A stretch of 62,321 nucleotides of DNA from Vreelandella olivaria (lineage in GTDB: Bacteria; Pseudomonadota; Gammaproteobacteria; Pseudomonadales; Halomonadaceae): assembly GCF_023507745.1 (NCBI RefSeq), contig NZ_JALPZO010000109.1:1-62321 (forward strand), in the 5' to 3' direction. Below the pieces are notes generated by a model, which was not told the DNA's origin, ran no database searches, and saw only the letters and a program-made list of their open reading frames with translations. Positions 18,346-27,293 of the stretch are shown in pieces (position 1 is the first letter of the stretch; each line of letters begins with the position of its first letter). A program made the translations under genes and the position numbers.

Positions 18346-19031
18346 TGAGCAGAATTCTTTTAGTCGAAGATCATGACCATCTGGCCAGGCTCATATGCAA
18401 GGGGCTGGCCAATGCAGGTATCGCGGCGGATGTGGTGGAGCGGGGCGAATCCGCATGGAATGCAATACAGCAGGTCTCCTATCAGGGGTTGGTGCTGGAT
18501 CGCGGTCTGCCTGATGGGGATGGCATGCTCCTGTTGCAGCGAATGCGCCAGGCCGGCATGACCGTTCCCTGCCTGATACTCACCGCCCGAGATGCACTGC
18601 ATGATCGGGTTGAAGGGTTGGAGGCGGGCGCAGACGATTATCTGCCAAAACCGTTTGCCATGACAGAACTGGTTGCCCGCGTCCGGGCGCTGCTGCGTCG
18701 CCCCTCCATCAGTCAGTCACTCCAGCCTGACTACGGTGATGTGGTGCTTTCACCAGATGCCGGCACCGTAAATTGCGGCGACAGAAGTATCACACTTGCG
18801 CCAGCAGAGATGCAGATCATGCTGGCACTGGTAAGTAAACAAGGAGGGATTGCACGCCGCAGCGCCCTGGAAGCCGCTGGCTGGGGGTTAACTGAGGCGG
18901 TAACGCCCAACGCACTGGATGTTGCTCTGCATCGCATGCGTCGCAAACTTCAGGTGATCGGTTCTGGTTTGCAGATCGTCAATGTGAGAGGTCAGGGCTA
19001 TGCACTTCAGACGACCCAAGTGGCTCCATAG
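18345..19031 (+). CDS. OmpR-family response regulator (QseB/PmrA-like)
   Basis: A 228-residue regulator with a receiver domain (acidic pair ED at 8-9, phospho-acceptor D52 in LVLDRGLPDGDG, lysine in DDYLPKPF) and a C-terminal OmpR winged helix ending with VRGQGYAL. It sits between a MipA/OmpV gene and a histidine kinase gene, which it overlaps by about 30 bases. MipA/OmpV neighbours of such systems are often controlled by them, so local regulation of the porin-like protein is likely. The stimulus is unknown. Confidence 0.92.
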   Translation: MSRILLVEDHDHLARLICKGLANAGIAADVVERGESAWNAIQQVSYQGLVLDRGLPDGDGMLLLQRMRQAGMTVPCLILTARDALHDRVEGLEAGADDYLPKPFAMTELVARVRALLRRPSISQSLQPDYGDVVLSPDAGTVNCGDRSITLAPAEMQIMLALVSKQGGIARRSALEAAGWGLTEAVTPNALDVALHRMRRKLQVIGSGLQIVNVRGQGYALQTTQVAP

Positions 19032-20376
19032 CCTGGCATTCCGGATATTGCTGGCCTATGTGGCCGGCGTGTTGCTGAGCATCGGCTTGCTGGTAGGACT
19101 CGGCGCCATCGCGCAAGAGCGGCTTCCCGGCATGGGAATGCCCGAGCGAACGCTCAGTCTGGCAAAGAAACTGGCGTTCGACAGCACAGGCCGTCCAGTC
19201 GGTTTCAATGATGACCAAGAGCATCCCCTGTGGATCTACAATAGTCTACGGCAAGAAACAGCCTATCGCGTACTGGACGAAACTGGCACTGTGGTGTTGC
19301 TGTCTCCAGGCGCAGAGAATTGGCCCCAATCTGGTGATATTGCCAGGCTGGAGAGATGGCGTTTTGAAATCGAAGAGAATGGTGTCGTTTACGAAGGTGC
19401 CACTGAACGCATCGAACATGGCGGGAAAACCTGGTTTGTCCAGCTGACGGCAAGCTCGCGTATGATCGACTTCCTGCACCAGGAATTTGCTATCCCCTTC
19501 ATCCGGTTCGGCATCTTTTCATTAGGCATGATCCTGCTGTTTGTGTTTGGCGCATGTGCATATATCAGCCTCAAATACTCACTCAGGCCGCTCAGGAAAG
19601 CGTCTCTGGCCGCCGCTGACATTTCCCCGAAATCACTCAACGAGAGATTGCAGGAAGAACAGGTTCCGCTCGAAATTGCCCCGCTCATCAGCAGCTTCAA
19701 CGCAGCACTTGATCGCATTGAAAACGGATTTAGAATCCAGCAGGATTTTCTTGCCAAGGCTGCCCACGAACTGAAAACCCCACTCGCACTGATACGAGCC
19801 GAGGTGGACCTGATGGAGAACTGCGGGGATATTCGGGAACCGTTGCTTTCTCATGTGGAGCACCTGACTCGTCATGTCCAGCAGCTTTTGCTGCTTGCCG
19901 AAGCCAGCGAACCCTTGAGCTACCAGTTCTCGGATGTCGATGCTCGCGAAATCGCGCATGACGTTGTTTCCTTCCTCAGTAGAATCGCGGATGAATCGAG
20001 CATCAATCTCACGATTGCAAGCCTCCCGGAGGCGTTGATCTGGCACGCGGATCGTGGCGCCTTTTTTACGCTGTTGAAGAACATGGTTGAAAATGCCATC
20101 CAACACGCCCCGCCTGGAACAGAGGTCAGGACGACGATCAAATCGGACGGCATATGTGTTAGAGATTGGGGGGCGGGAGTCGTTCCCGAACAACTTCCGC
20201 TGATGTTTTCACGCTTTTGGCGAGGCGCGCATCGACGGGATCATGGTGCTGGATTGGGGCTGTCGATTTGCCAGGAGATATGCGCAGCACACGGCTGGAC
20301 GCTTTCAGCCGAAAACGCCAATCCTGGGTTGGTAGTAAAAGTATCAGCGGAAAGCTCGGGGAAGCGCGTCGACTGA
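19000..20376 (+). CDS. Sensor histidine kinase
   Basis: A 458-residue membrane kinase. Residues about 12-37 and 165-190 are membrane helices enclosing a periplasmic sensor domain, then a HAMP-like linker. The dimerisation domain carries AAHELKTPLALIRAE, and the ATPase domain has NMVENAIQHAPPG (N box), VRDWGAG (G1) and HGAGLGLSICQEI (G2). All catalytic motifs are intact. It should phosphorylate the response regulator encoded immediately upstream. Confidence 0.92.
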   Translation: MHFRRPKWLHSLAFRILLAYVAGVLLSIGLLVGLGAIAQERLPGMGMPERTLSLAKKLAFDSTGRPVGFNDDQEHPLWIYNSLRQETAYRVLDETGTVVLLSPGAENWPQSGDIARLERWRFEIEENGVVYEGATERIEHGGKTWFVQLTASSRMIDFLHQEFAIPFIRFGIFSLGMILLFVFGACAYISLKYSLRPLRKASLAAADISPKSLNERLQEEQVPLEIAPLISSFNAALDRIENGFRIQQDFLAKAAHELKTPLALIRAEVDLMENCGDIREPLLSHVEHLTRHVQQLLLLAEASEPLSYQFSDVDAREIAHDVVSFLSRIADESSINLTIASLPEALIWHADRGAFFTLLKNMVENAIQHAPPGTEVRTTIKSDGICVRDWGAGVVPEQLPLMFSRFWRGAHRRDHGAGLGLSICQEICAAHGWTLSAENANPGLVVKVSAESSGKRVD

Positions 20377-20451
20377 TGATCGAGTTCGAACCTCCGACGA
20401 CTCTTCTGTCTTCTGAGTTGATGACTAGACATTCCACATCACTCACCACCA

Positions 20452-20670
20452 TCACGCCGCGGCACCATCGAGCAGGGCGAGCACCTCGTCCGGCAGTTCG
20501 AGTTCGGCTGCGGCGAGATTCTCCCGCAGCACGGCCAGCGCCGCCTCCCGGTCCTTCGGTGGGGCGAATACGCCCGGTCCCGCGAGCTGCACGGCGCCGT
20601 AGCCGAGCCGCTTCACGGTCCGGGTGCCAAGGTGAAACGTACCGCTCTTGTCGATGTCCGTCATCTCCAT
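20452..20670 (-). pseudogene. Aldo/keto reductase with a large internal deletion
   Basis: A short open frame whose first part (MTDIDKSGTFHLGTRTVKRL then GYGAVQLAGPGVFAPPKDRE) is the N-terminus of a bacterial aldo/keto reductase and whose last part (LAAAELELPDEVLALLDG) is the C-terminus of the same family. The roughly 200 middle residues, including the catalytic tyrosine and the NADPH-binding sites, are missing. The join keeps the frame and falls at LRE. In family members I remember, LRE-like codons occur at both sides of the missing part, so a deletion between short direct repeats is plausible. The product cannot be an active enzyme. Confidence 0.75.
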
Positions 20671-20761
20671 CCTTCCCGAGTTGTCTGTGGGCAAGGAGTT
20701 AGTCTATGCAGCTTTGAGAATTCGCATCCCATGAGCAAAGTCTCGGCGGTGCTGAAGCCGC

Positions 20762-20980
20762 GGAAATCCCCGCTTCAGGCGCGCCCATCGAGACCAGCCC
20801 GTTCCCCAGATGGCGTCGGCCCTGGTCACCGCCTTCCTTACCGCGAAGCTGTATGCCCCCCAGGAATCGAAGGCGCTCTATGCGGTGGCGGGAGACCGGG
20901 GCGGCGCCGAGCAGGCTGCCCGTGCGCATGCCCGTATCGTGGCGGCGAACGTGTGTGCCGCCCTGTCGCGCCCGACACAC
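20762..20980 (+). pseudogene. TetR-family regulator, C-terminal remnant
   Basis: In the frame that contains position 20810 the peptide ALVTAFLTAKLYAPQESKAL, then YAVAGDRGGAEQAARAHAR, resembles the C-terminal ligand domain of TetR-type regulators. There is no helix-turn-helix part and no convincing start, and the frame runs into the tail of the LysR gene on the opposite strand. It is probably the former regulator of the deleted aldo/keto reductase. Confidence 0.5.
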
Positions 20981-20981
20981 T

Positions 20982-21950
20982 TCAACGGCTGCGTTTCCGG
21001 TGCTGGTGGGTTGGCGTCGATGTGCGTAGAGGCGCCGACGGTGCCAGCGCTTCGAATTGATCGCGCAGTTCCCGGATCGTATCGATGAAGGCCCGCAGGC
21101 TCGCCGGCGTATGGCGATTGCCGGGAAAATAGAGCGACAGCCCCGGTATGCGCGGACACCAGTCTTCCAGCACGCTGACCAGACGCCCGTCATCCAGCGC
21201 GGCACGGGCATAGGGTTCCGGCACGTAGGCGATGCCGAGACCGCCAATGGCCGCCTCCACCATCAACGGGCTGCTGTCGAGCGTCAGCGTGCCGGGCACG
21301 TCGATCTCCACCACTTGTCCGCGCTTGCTGAACTCCCAGCGGTAGCGTTTGCCGCTGGGCAGGCGCTGGCGGATGCACGGGTGCCGGGTGAGCGCGTCGG
21401 GCACGTCCGGCGCGGGTCGTTGCGCCAGGTAGCGTGGCGAGGCCACCGCCAGAAAGCGGATGTCCGGCCCGAGCGGGACCGCCACCATGTCCTTGGGCAC
21501 GGCCTCGCCCAGGCGGATGCCGGCGTCGAAGCCCTGCCCGACGATGTCCACCAGGCGACCTTCCGCCACCAGATCCAGTTCGACACCGGGATAGCGCGCC
21601 TGGAACTCGGGGACCACCGTGCGCAGCAGCAGGCGAATCGCGGCGTCGTTGCCGTTGATGCGCAGCTGGCCCTGCAGATGCCCCTGTTCGCCGGTGACCT
21701 CCTCCAGCGCCGCATCGAGATCGTGCAGTAGCGGATCGAGGCGGCTCAGCAGGCGCGTTCCCGCTTCGGTCAGGGCCACACTGCGCGTCGTGCGGTGAAA
21801 CAGGCGCACGCCGAGGCTATCCTCCAGGCCACGGATGGCATGGCTCAGCGAAGGGCGGGCGACGCCCAGGAAATCAGCCGCGCGACGAAAGCTGTGGTGC
21901 TCGGCAACCGCCATGAAGGCTCTGAGGTCGGACAGCGTCGGTTTGCTCAT
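20982..21950 (-). CDS. LysR-family transcriptional regulator
   Basis: A 322-residue regulator of usual length. The N-terminal helix-turn-helix is HSFRRAADFLGVARPSLSHA, then LGVRLFHRTTRSVALTEAG; the rest is the LysR substrate-binding domain. It is divergent from the short-chain dehydrogenase at 22063, with two dyads in the 100-base gap, so it most likely controls that operon and itself. It looks like the group of LysR proteins found next to oxidoreductases. The effector is unknown. Confidence 0.92.
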   Translation of the reverse strand: MSKPTLSDLRAFMAVAEHHSFRRAADFLGVARPSLSHAIRGLEDSLGVRLFHRTTRSVALTEAGTRLLSRLDPLLHDLDAALEEVTGEQGHLQGQLRINGNDAAIRLLLRTVVPEFQARYPGVELDLVAEGRLVDIVGQGFDAGIRLGEAVPKDMVAVPLGPDIRFLAVASPRYLAQRPAPDVPDALTRHPCIRQRLPSGKRYRWEFSKRGQVVEIDVPGTLTLDSSPLMVEAAIGGLGIAYVPEPYARAALDDGRLVSVLEDWCPRIPGLSLYFPGNRHTPASLRAFIDTIRELRDQFEALAPSAPLRTSTPTHQHRKRSR

Positions 21951-21968
21951 TGGTAGTTTTTTTGAACC

Positions 21969-22007
21969 AACCTATGTGGTTAATTGGCTCTTATCATAAC
22001 AATGATA
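21969..22007. promoter_or_regulatory. Two dyads in the LysR/SDR divergent promoter
   Basis: AACC-TATGT-GGTT at 21969-21981 and TATCAT-AACA-ATGATA at 21992-22007. The second contains a T-N11-A arrangement typical of LysR boxes. These are candidate binding sites for the LysR protein at 20982. Confidence 0.5.
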
Positions 22008-22062
22008 GGGCCATAACATCCAATCCTGTCGTTTACCGTCTTACTCATTCTGGATGCCTGTC

Positions 22063-22893
22063 ATGAACAAAACCTGGTTTATCACTGGAACATCGGCCGG
22101 TCTCGGCCGCCTTCTCACCGAACGTCTACTCACCCGTGGCGATCGCGTGGCGGCCACCGTGCGCCGTCCCGAAGCGCTCGACGATCTGGTCGCCACCTAC
22201 GGCGACAGGCTCTGGGTCGCCAAACTCGACGTGACCGATGTGGCCGCGGTGCGCAGTGTGGTCGATCGCGCCTTTGCCGAGCTCGGTCGCATCGACGTGA
22301 TCGTGTCCAATGCCGGTTACGGCCTCCTCGGCGCGGTGGAAGAGGCCTCTGATGAGCAGATCCGCCACGTCATCGATACCAACCTGGTTGGCTCCATCTC
22401 GCTGATCCGCGCAGCGATTCCACATCTGCGCGAGCAGGGCGGCGGTCGCGTACTGCAACTCTCCTCGGAAGGCGGCCAGATCGCCTATCCGGGATTCAGC
22501 CTCTACCACGCCGCCAAGTGGGGGATCGAGGGCTTCGTCGAATCGATGTCGAAGGAACTGGCTCCCTTCGGCATCGCCTTGACCCTGGTGGAGCCGGGGC
22601 CGACCGCGACCAATTTCGTCTCCGGTGTGGTCCGGCCGGCGACGATGGCGGTCTACGACGGCACCCCCGCCGACGACGTGCGGCGCGGCATCGATTCGGG
22701 TGCGTTCCCGGTCACCGGAGACGCCGACAAGGTGGTGGAGCGGATGATCGAAATGATCGACGGGGGCACCACACCGCTGCGCCTGGCGCTCGGCGCGTCC
22801 GCCTTCGAAGGTGTTCATGCAGCGCTCCAGCAGCGGATCGATGAGCTCGAAGCGCAGAAGGTCATCGCCTATTCGGTGGAACTGGACCGATGA
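22063..22893 (+). CDS. Short-chain dehydrogenase/reductase
   Basis: About 276 residues. The NAD(P)-binding motif TGTSAGLG is at the N-terminus, NAGYG follows in the middle and the active-site YHAAK (YxxxK) near residue 160, all typical of classical SDR enzymes. It is probably an NADPH-dependent reductase of carbonyl compounds; the substrate cannot be told. I chose ATG 22063 (MNKTWFITG), with ATG 22054 as an alternative. It overlaps the esterase gene downstream by four bases, and together with the next SDR forms an operon divergent from LysR. Confidence 0.9.
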   Translation: MNKTWFITGTSAGLGRLLTERLLTRGDRVAATVRRPEALDDLVATYGDRLWVAKLDVTDVAAVRSVVDRAFAELGRIDVIVSNAGYGLLGAVEEASDEQIRHVIDTNLVGSISLIRAAIPHLREQGGGRVLQLSSEGGQIAYPGFSLYHAAKWGIEGFVESMSKELAPFGIALTLVEPGPTATNFVSGVVRPATMAVYDGTPADDVRRGIDSGAFPVTGDADKVVERMIEMIDGGTTPLRLALGASAFEGVHAALQQRIDELEAQKVIAYSVELDR

Positions 22894-23852
22894 GCGAGGC
22901 CAGGCCCTCCGCCACTCTCGCTCTCGTCGCGCCGGAGGCGCGCGAAATCGTGGCGACCTTCCCGCGTTTCGTGCCCGACCCGCAGGCCCCCGGTGAATTC
23001 CGCGCACTGGTGGCGTCGCTCTATCCGGAGGAGCAGGTCGACCGGACCGAACGCCGGGTGCCCGGCCCGCCGCAAGCCCCCGATGTACGGGTGCTGATCT
23101 ATCGCCCGCAGGGCCAGGCCGGCGCCCTGCCGGCCATCCTCTACGTGCATGGTGGCGGTTTCGTTGCCGGCCGGCCCGAGATGATGGACGGGGCGAGCAT
23201 GCGACTCGCCCAGCGTCTCGGGGCGGTGGTGGTCTCGGTCCAGTACCGCCTGGCGCCGGAAACACCCTTCCCCGGACCGCTGGAGGATTGCTACGCCGCG
23301 CTCGACTGGCTGTTCAGCGAAGCCGAGGCGCTGGGCGTCGATCCGGCGCGCATCGCGCTCTATGGTCAGAGTGCCGGCGGCGGGCTTGCAGCCGCGACCG
23401 CGCTGCTCGCACGCGAGCGCGGCCAGCATCGGCTCGCGGCGCAGTTCCTGCTCTATCCGATGATCGATCCGCGCACTGGCACCGCGGACGCGCCCATTGA
23501 CAATGCCTCGACCGGTGAATTCCTCTGGACCCGTGAAGCCAATCGCAACGGTTGGGCGGCGATGCGGGGCACTGATGACATCGAACCCGCGCGGCTCGGC
23601 CACTTTGGGCCGGCGCTTGCCGCAGACGTCGCCGGCCTGCCGCCGACCTTCATCGCGGTCGGGTCGCTCGATCTCTTCCTCGAAGAGAACGTCGCCTACG
23701 CCCTGAGCCTGTCTCGCGCCGGCGTACCGATCGATCTGCACGTCTATCCCGGCGGCGTGCATGGATTCGAAATCGTGCCGGGCACGGTCGCTGATGCGTA
23801 TTGGCGCGCTTTCGACGAGGCTTTTCGACGCTGGCTAGGAGTTACCTCATGA
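22890..23852 (+). CDS. Alpha/beta hydrolase (HSL-type esterase)
   Basis: A 320-residue hydrolase of the hormone-sensitive lipase group. The oxyanion-hole motif HGGGFVAG, the nucleophile GQSAGGG (serine) and the C-terminal catalytic histidine in GGVHGFE are visible, with the aspartate probably in GSLDLF. It should cleave short acyl esters or lactones in the cytoplasm. Overlaps of four bases with both neighbouring SDR genes show translational coupling. Confidence 0.92.
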   Translation: MSEARPSATLALVAPEAREIVATFPRFVPDPQAPGEFRALVASLYPEEQVDRTERRVPGPPQAPDVRVLIYRPQGQAGALPAILYVHGGGFVAGRPEMMDGASMRLAQRLGAVVVSVQYRLAPETPFPGPLEDCYAALDWLFSEAEALGVDPARIALYGQSAGGGLAAATALLARERGQHRLAAQFLLYPMIDPRTGTADAPIDNASTGEFLWTREANRNGWAAMRGTDDIEPARLGHFGPALAADVAGLPPTFIAVGSLDLFLEENVAYALSLSRAGVPIDLHVYPGGVHGFEIVPGTVADAYWRAFDEAFRRWLGVTS

Positions 23853-24829
23853 CTACTTTGCAGACACCCATCGGCTCCGGCTTCGGAGCGACCACCACCG
23901 CGCAAGAAGTGCTGGAAGGACACGATCTTTCCAACCTCACCGCCATTGTCACCGGCGGCCATTCCGGCCTGGGGTTGGAAACCACACGGGCGCTTGCCAG
24001 TGCCGGCGCGCACGTCATCGTCGCCGCGCGCGACCAGGAGGCCGCGCGCGACCAGGAGGCCGCGCGTGCGAAGACCCGCGATATCGCCAACACCGAAGTC
24101 GAACGCCTGGACCTGTCCGACCTGGCCAGCGTGCGCGACTTCGCACGGCGTTTCCTGGAGAGCGGCCGACACATCGACATCCTGATCGGCAGCGCGGGCA
24201 TCATGGCCTGTGCCGAAACCCGCGTGGGACCGGGCTGGGAGGCGCAGTTCGCGACCAATCATCTGGGCCACTACGCACTGGTCAATCTGCTCTGGCCGGC
24301 GCTCAAGGGCGGCGCCAGGGTCGTGGCCGTCTCGTCGGCGGGGCACCACCTCTCGGGAATCCGCTGGGACGACGTGCACTTCGAGCGTGGCTACGACAAA
24401 TGGCTGGCCTATGGGCAGTCGAAGACCGCCAATGCGCTGTTCGCCCTCCACCTGGATCGACTGGGCCGGAGCGAGGGGGTGCGGGCATTCTCCCTGCATC
24501 CCGGCTCGATTCTCACCCCGCTCCAGCGCCATCTGACGCAGGACGAGATGGTTGACGCCGGTTGGATCGATGCCGATGGAAATCTCGCCGATCCGACCTT
24601 CAAGACCCCGCAGCAAGGCGCGGCGACCCAGGTATGGGCCGCGACATCCACCCGGCTGGCGGGCATCGGCGGCGTGTATTGCGAGGATTGCGAGATCGCC
24701 GCGCCGGACCAAAGCGAAGCGCCGTCCTTCGTCGGTGTGAAACCCCATGCCGTCGACCCCGGGCAAGCCGAACGCCTCTGGGCGCTGTCCGCCGAGCTGA
24801 CCGGAATCGACGCCTTCGCCATGCAGTGA
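23849..24829 (+). CDS. Short-chain dehydrogenase, retinol-dehydrogenase-like
   Basis: A 326-residue SDR of the larger type. TGGHSGLG is the nucleotide-binding motif, GSAGIMA replaces the usual NAG, and YGQSKTANALF holds the active-site tyrosine and lysine. The start ATG overlaps the esterase stop, with AGGAG seven bases upstream. The stretch RDQEAARDQEAAR near residue 60 is encoded by an 18-base tandem duplication at 24023-24058. The duplication follows the second strand of the Rossmann fold and could affect cofactor binding. The substrate is unknown. Confidence 0.9.
   Translation: MTTLQTPIGSGFGATTTAQEVLEGHDLSNLTAIVTGGHSGLGLETTRALASAGAHVIVAARDQEAARDQEAARAKTRDIANTEVERLDLSDLASVRDFARRFLESGRHIDILIGSAGIMACAETRVGPGWEAQFATNHLGHYALVNLLWPALKGGARVVAVSSAGHHLSGIRWDDVHFERGYDKWLAYGQSKTANALFALHLDRLGRSEGVRAFSLHPGSILTPLQRHLTQDEMVDAGWIDADGNLADPTFKTPQQGAATQVWAATSTRLAGIGGVYCEDCEIAAPDQSEAPSFVGVKPHAVDPGQAERLWALSAELTGIDAFAMQ
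24023..24058 (+). repeat. 18-base tandem duplication inside an SDR gene
   Basis: GCCGCGCGCGACCAGGAG occurs twice in a row (24023-24040 and 24041-24058) and the first eight bases follow a third time. It adds six residues (AARDQE) in frame. Confidence 0.9.
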
Positions 24830-25008
24830 GGCGCCTATATGGCGCCACGGCACTTGCGTCCTGTCCTCGCTGTTGCCGAAGGACACACAACCAGATCTTC
24901 ATCGCCATGACGTTGAAAGCCCGCGATCACGGCGTGTTGCTCGAAGCTCCCATGGAACCCCGGCCGGTACGGTCGGCAGGTTCCGCACTCAACCGACCTG
25001 GAAAAAAA

Positions 25009-25818
25009 ATGACCAAGACAATTCTGATTACCGGTGCCTCCAGCGGTATCGGCAAGGTAACCGCGAAGCTGTTCGCCGAGCGTGGCTGGAACGTCGTCGC
25101 CACGATGCGCAAACCTGAAAAGGAAGTGGAACTGCGCGCATTCGACAACGTCCTGGTGACCCACCTCGACGTGACCGACGCAGCGTCCATCCGCTCGGCC
25201 GTGGAAGCCAGCATCAGCCGCTTCGGCCGCGTCGACGCCTTGTTGAACAACGCCGGGTACGCGATCTGGGGGCCGCTCGAAGCGGTGCCGACGGATGCCA
25301 TCCGCAAGCAGTACGAGACCAATGTCATCGGCGTCATGGAGACGACCAAGGCCCTGATGGGGCATTTCCGCGCCAATCGCGCAGGACTGATCCTCAACGT
25401 GTCGTCGATCGGCGGGATACTCACGTTCCCCCTCGGGACGCTGTATCACAGCACCAAATTCGCGATCGAAGGACTTTCGGAAGCCCTGAGCTTCGAGATG
25501 CGCGAGATCGGCGTCACCGTCAAGATCATCGAGCCGGGCGACACCTTGACGAACTTCAAGGTCGAGCTCGCCACGGACGATGCGATGCCCGAGTATCAAC
25601 CGGTCATCGAGAAGTTCGCGCAAGGCTACAAGCCGATCAAGGCGGCGGGTTCCGAGCCCATCGTCATCGCCGAGGTCATTTTCAGGGCGGCGACCGATGG
25701 CACGGACCAGTTGCGCTATCCGGCGGGCGACGATTCGATTGCCAAGGTCGCCAAGCGAAAAGCCGAAGATGAAGCGACTTTTCTCGCCGATATACGCCGC
25801 CAGTTCGCCATCAACTAA
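25009..25818 (+). CDS. Short-chain dehydrogenase/reductase
   Basis: A 269-residue classical SDR with TGASSGIG, NNAGYA and YHSTKFA (YxxxK). The start MTKTILITG at 25009 lies after a run of A residues without a strong Shine-Dalgarno sequence; the open frame continues upstream but without homology. A 180-base gap separates it from the previous SDR, so it may have its own promoter. It is followed after 19 bases by another SDR gene. The substrate is unknown. Confidence 0.9.
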   Translation: MTKTILITGASSGIGKVTAKLFAERGWNVVATMRKPEKEVELRAFDNVLVTHLDVTDAASIRSAVEASISRFGRVDALLNNAGYAIWGPLEAVPTDAIRKQYETNVIGVMETTKALMGHFRANRAGLILNVSSIGGILTFPLGTLYHSTKFAIEGLSEALSFEMREIGVTVKIIEPGDTLTNFKVELATDDAMPEYQPVIEKFAQGYKPIKAAGSEPIVIAEVIFRAATDGTDQLRYPAGDDSIAKVAKRKAEDEATFLADIRRQFAIN

Positions 25819-25837
25819 TACCAGAAGGATAGTTGCG

Positions 25838-26599
25838 ATGACATCCAGATTCGAAAACAAGGTCGTCCTGATCACCGGCGCGGCCGGCGCCCTCGGCGAG
25901 GCCATGGCCCGCGCCTTCGCCGCTGAAGGCGCGCGCGTTGCATTGGCCGCGCGACCCCATCACCAGGAGAATGCCACCAGAGTGGCGGCCGAGATCGGTA
26001 ACGATTCCCTGTACGTTGCGCTCGATGTGGCGGACGAGGCGAGTTGGACCGACGCGGTCGCCCACATCGAGGATCGCCTCGGCCCGATATCGGTGCTCGT
26101 TCTCAACGCGGCCCATGCGGCCAACGGAGGTGTCGAAAAGGTCGAGACCGCGCAGTGGCGGAAGTCGATCGAGACCAACCTGACCGGAAGCTTCCTCGGC
26201 ATCCGCGCGGTCGCGCCCTCCATGCGCAGCGCCGGCGCCGGTTCGATCGTCATCGTGTCGTCCGTCGCCGCCCTCGACAAGGCGCCGGGTCTGGTCGCCT
26301 ACGGGGCGAGCAAATGGGGCCTGAGGGGGCTGATGCGAACGGCGGCCTGGGAACTGGCGCGCGACAAGATCCGCGTGAACGCGCTGCATCCCGGGATCAT
26401 CGAAACGCCGCTGGCCTACAATCCCGACACCGGCAAGCAGTGGGCGCCGACCGACAAGCTCGCCATTCCGCGAAATGCCGAGTCCGCGGAGGTCGCCAGG
26501 TACGTGCTGTTCATGGCGTCCGACGATGCCGCCTACACCACCGGCGCGGAATGGCTGGCGGACGGCGGCTTCATGCTGGGTCCTGTGGAGCCGTCATAG
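25838..26599 (+). CDS. Short-chain dehydrogenase/reductase
   Basis: A 253-residue SDR: TGAAGALGE for cofactor binding, a variant LNAAHA in place of NAG, and YGASKWG as catalytic motif; the C-terminal TGAEWLADGGFMLG is typical of FabG-like members. It probably forms an operon with the SDR at 25009. The NAG variant is unusual but the catalytic tyrosine and lysine are intact. Confidence 0.9.
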   Translation: MTSRFENKVVLITGAAGALGEAMARAFAAEGARVALAARPHHQENATRVAAEIGNDSLYVALDVADEASWTDAVAHIEDRLGPISVLVLNAAHAANGGVEKVETAQWRKSIETNLTGSFLGIRAVAPSMRSAGAGSIVIVSSVAALDKAPGLVAYGASKWGLRGLMRTAAWELARDKIRVNALHPGIIETPLAYNPDTGKQWAPTDKLAIPRNAESAEVARYVLFMASDDAAYTTGAEWLADGGFMLGPVEPS

Positions 26600-26712
26600 C
26601 GGCCATTGACAGCAACACCTGTATGGATGTCGTACTCGTGGCTCGCGAGGAGATGCCTGGTGCCGCCGCCCATGCGCCTGGACACATGGGTTGCCCGGAG
26701 GTTGCAGCCGCT

Positions 26713-27282
26713 TCAACGCACGCTGATGCCATCGAGGAACAGACCCGCCAAGTGTGCGATGCGCGACTTGGATGCGTCGCCCTGCTCAACGGCGAGCGAG
26801 ATCGCCATGACCACGTACACGAGATCGTCGAAGGTCACATCGCCACGGATGACGCCGGCCTCCTGCGCGCGACGAAGCAGTCGATTGCCCTCTTCGCTGG
26901 TCGCGCGGCAACCCGGAGTACCGCTCTGGAGAACCGTCCCGAGCGATGTCGCAAGGCCGCGATAGACGTTCGTATGCACCACGAGCTCCTCGAGATAGGC
27001 ACGCACCGCACATCCCGGCTCCATCTCGCCCCCCCGCGCACGGCTCACCTCTGCGAACGACAGGAGCCGCGCATTGTAGGTGGCCGCCAGAAGCGCCTCG
27101 CGGGTCGGGAAACGTCGATACAAGGTGCCGATCCCGACCCCCGCGCGCTTTGCGACGTCTTCCAGGGACGCGCCTACGCCCCGCTCCAGGAATACCTCTT
27201 CGGCCGCGGCGAGGATACGTTCGCGATTTCGTTGCGCATCGGCACGCAGCGTAGTGTCGTCGGTCAATGGTTTTCTTCTCAT
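26713..27282 (-). CDS. TetR/AcrR-family regulator
   Basis: A regulator of about 189 residues with the N-terminal helix-turn-helix ILAAAEEVFLERGVGASLED, then VAKRAGVGIGTLYRRFPTRE, and a ligand domain resembling TetR_C_33-type proteins. I chose the ATG at 27282; the frame also contains an ATG at 27309, but that one lies inside an operator palindrome. It is divergent from the SDR at 27353, and the two operators in the gap suggest that it represses both. Confidence 0.88.
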   Translation of the reverse strand: MRRKPLTDDTTLRADAQRNRERILAAAEEVFLERGVGASLEDVAKRAGVGIGTLYRRFPTREALLAATYNARLLSFAEVSRARGGEMEPGCAVRAYLEELVVHTNVYRGLATSLGTVLQSGTPGCRATSEEGNRLLRRAQEAGVIRGDVTFDDLVYVVMAISLAVEQGDASKSRIAHLAGLFLDGISVR

Positions 27283-27293
27283 CACTTGAAAAC

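Noticed and set aside
20425..20460. CACTCACCACCATCAC-like stretch reminiscent of a histidine tag or vector sequence
   Set aside because: Not a regular run of histidine codons in a gene and the other vector elements are absent; chance.
22126..23265. 379-codon reverse-strand frame
   Set aside because: Antisense to the SDR and esterase genes, composition typical of a shadow frame.
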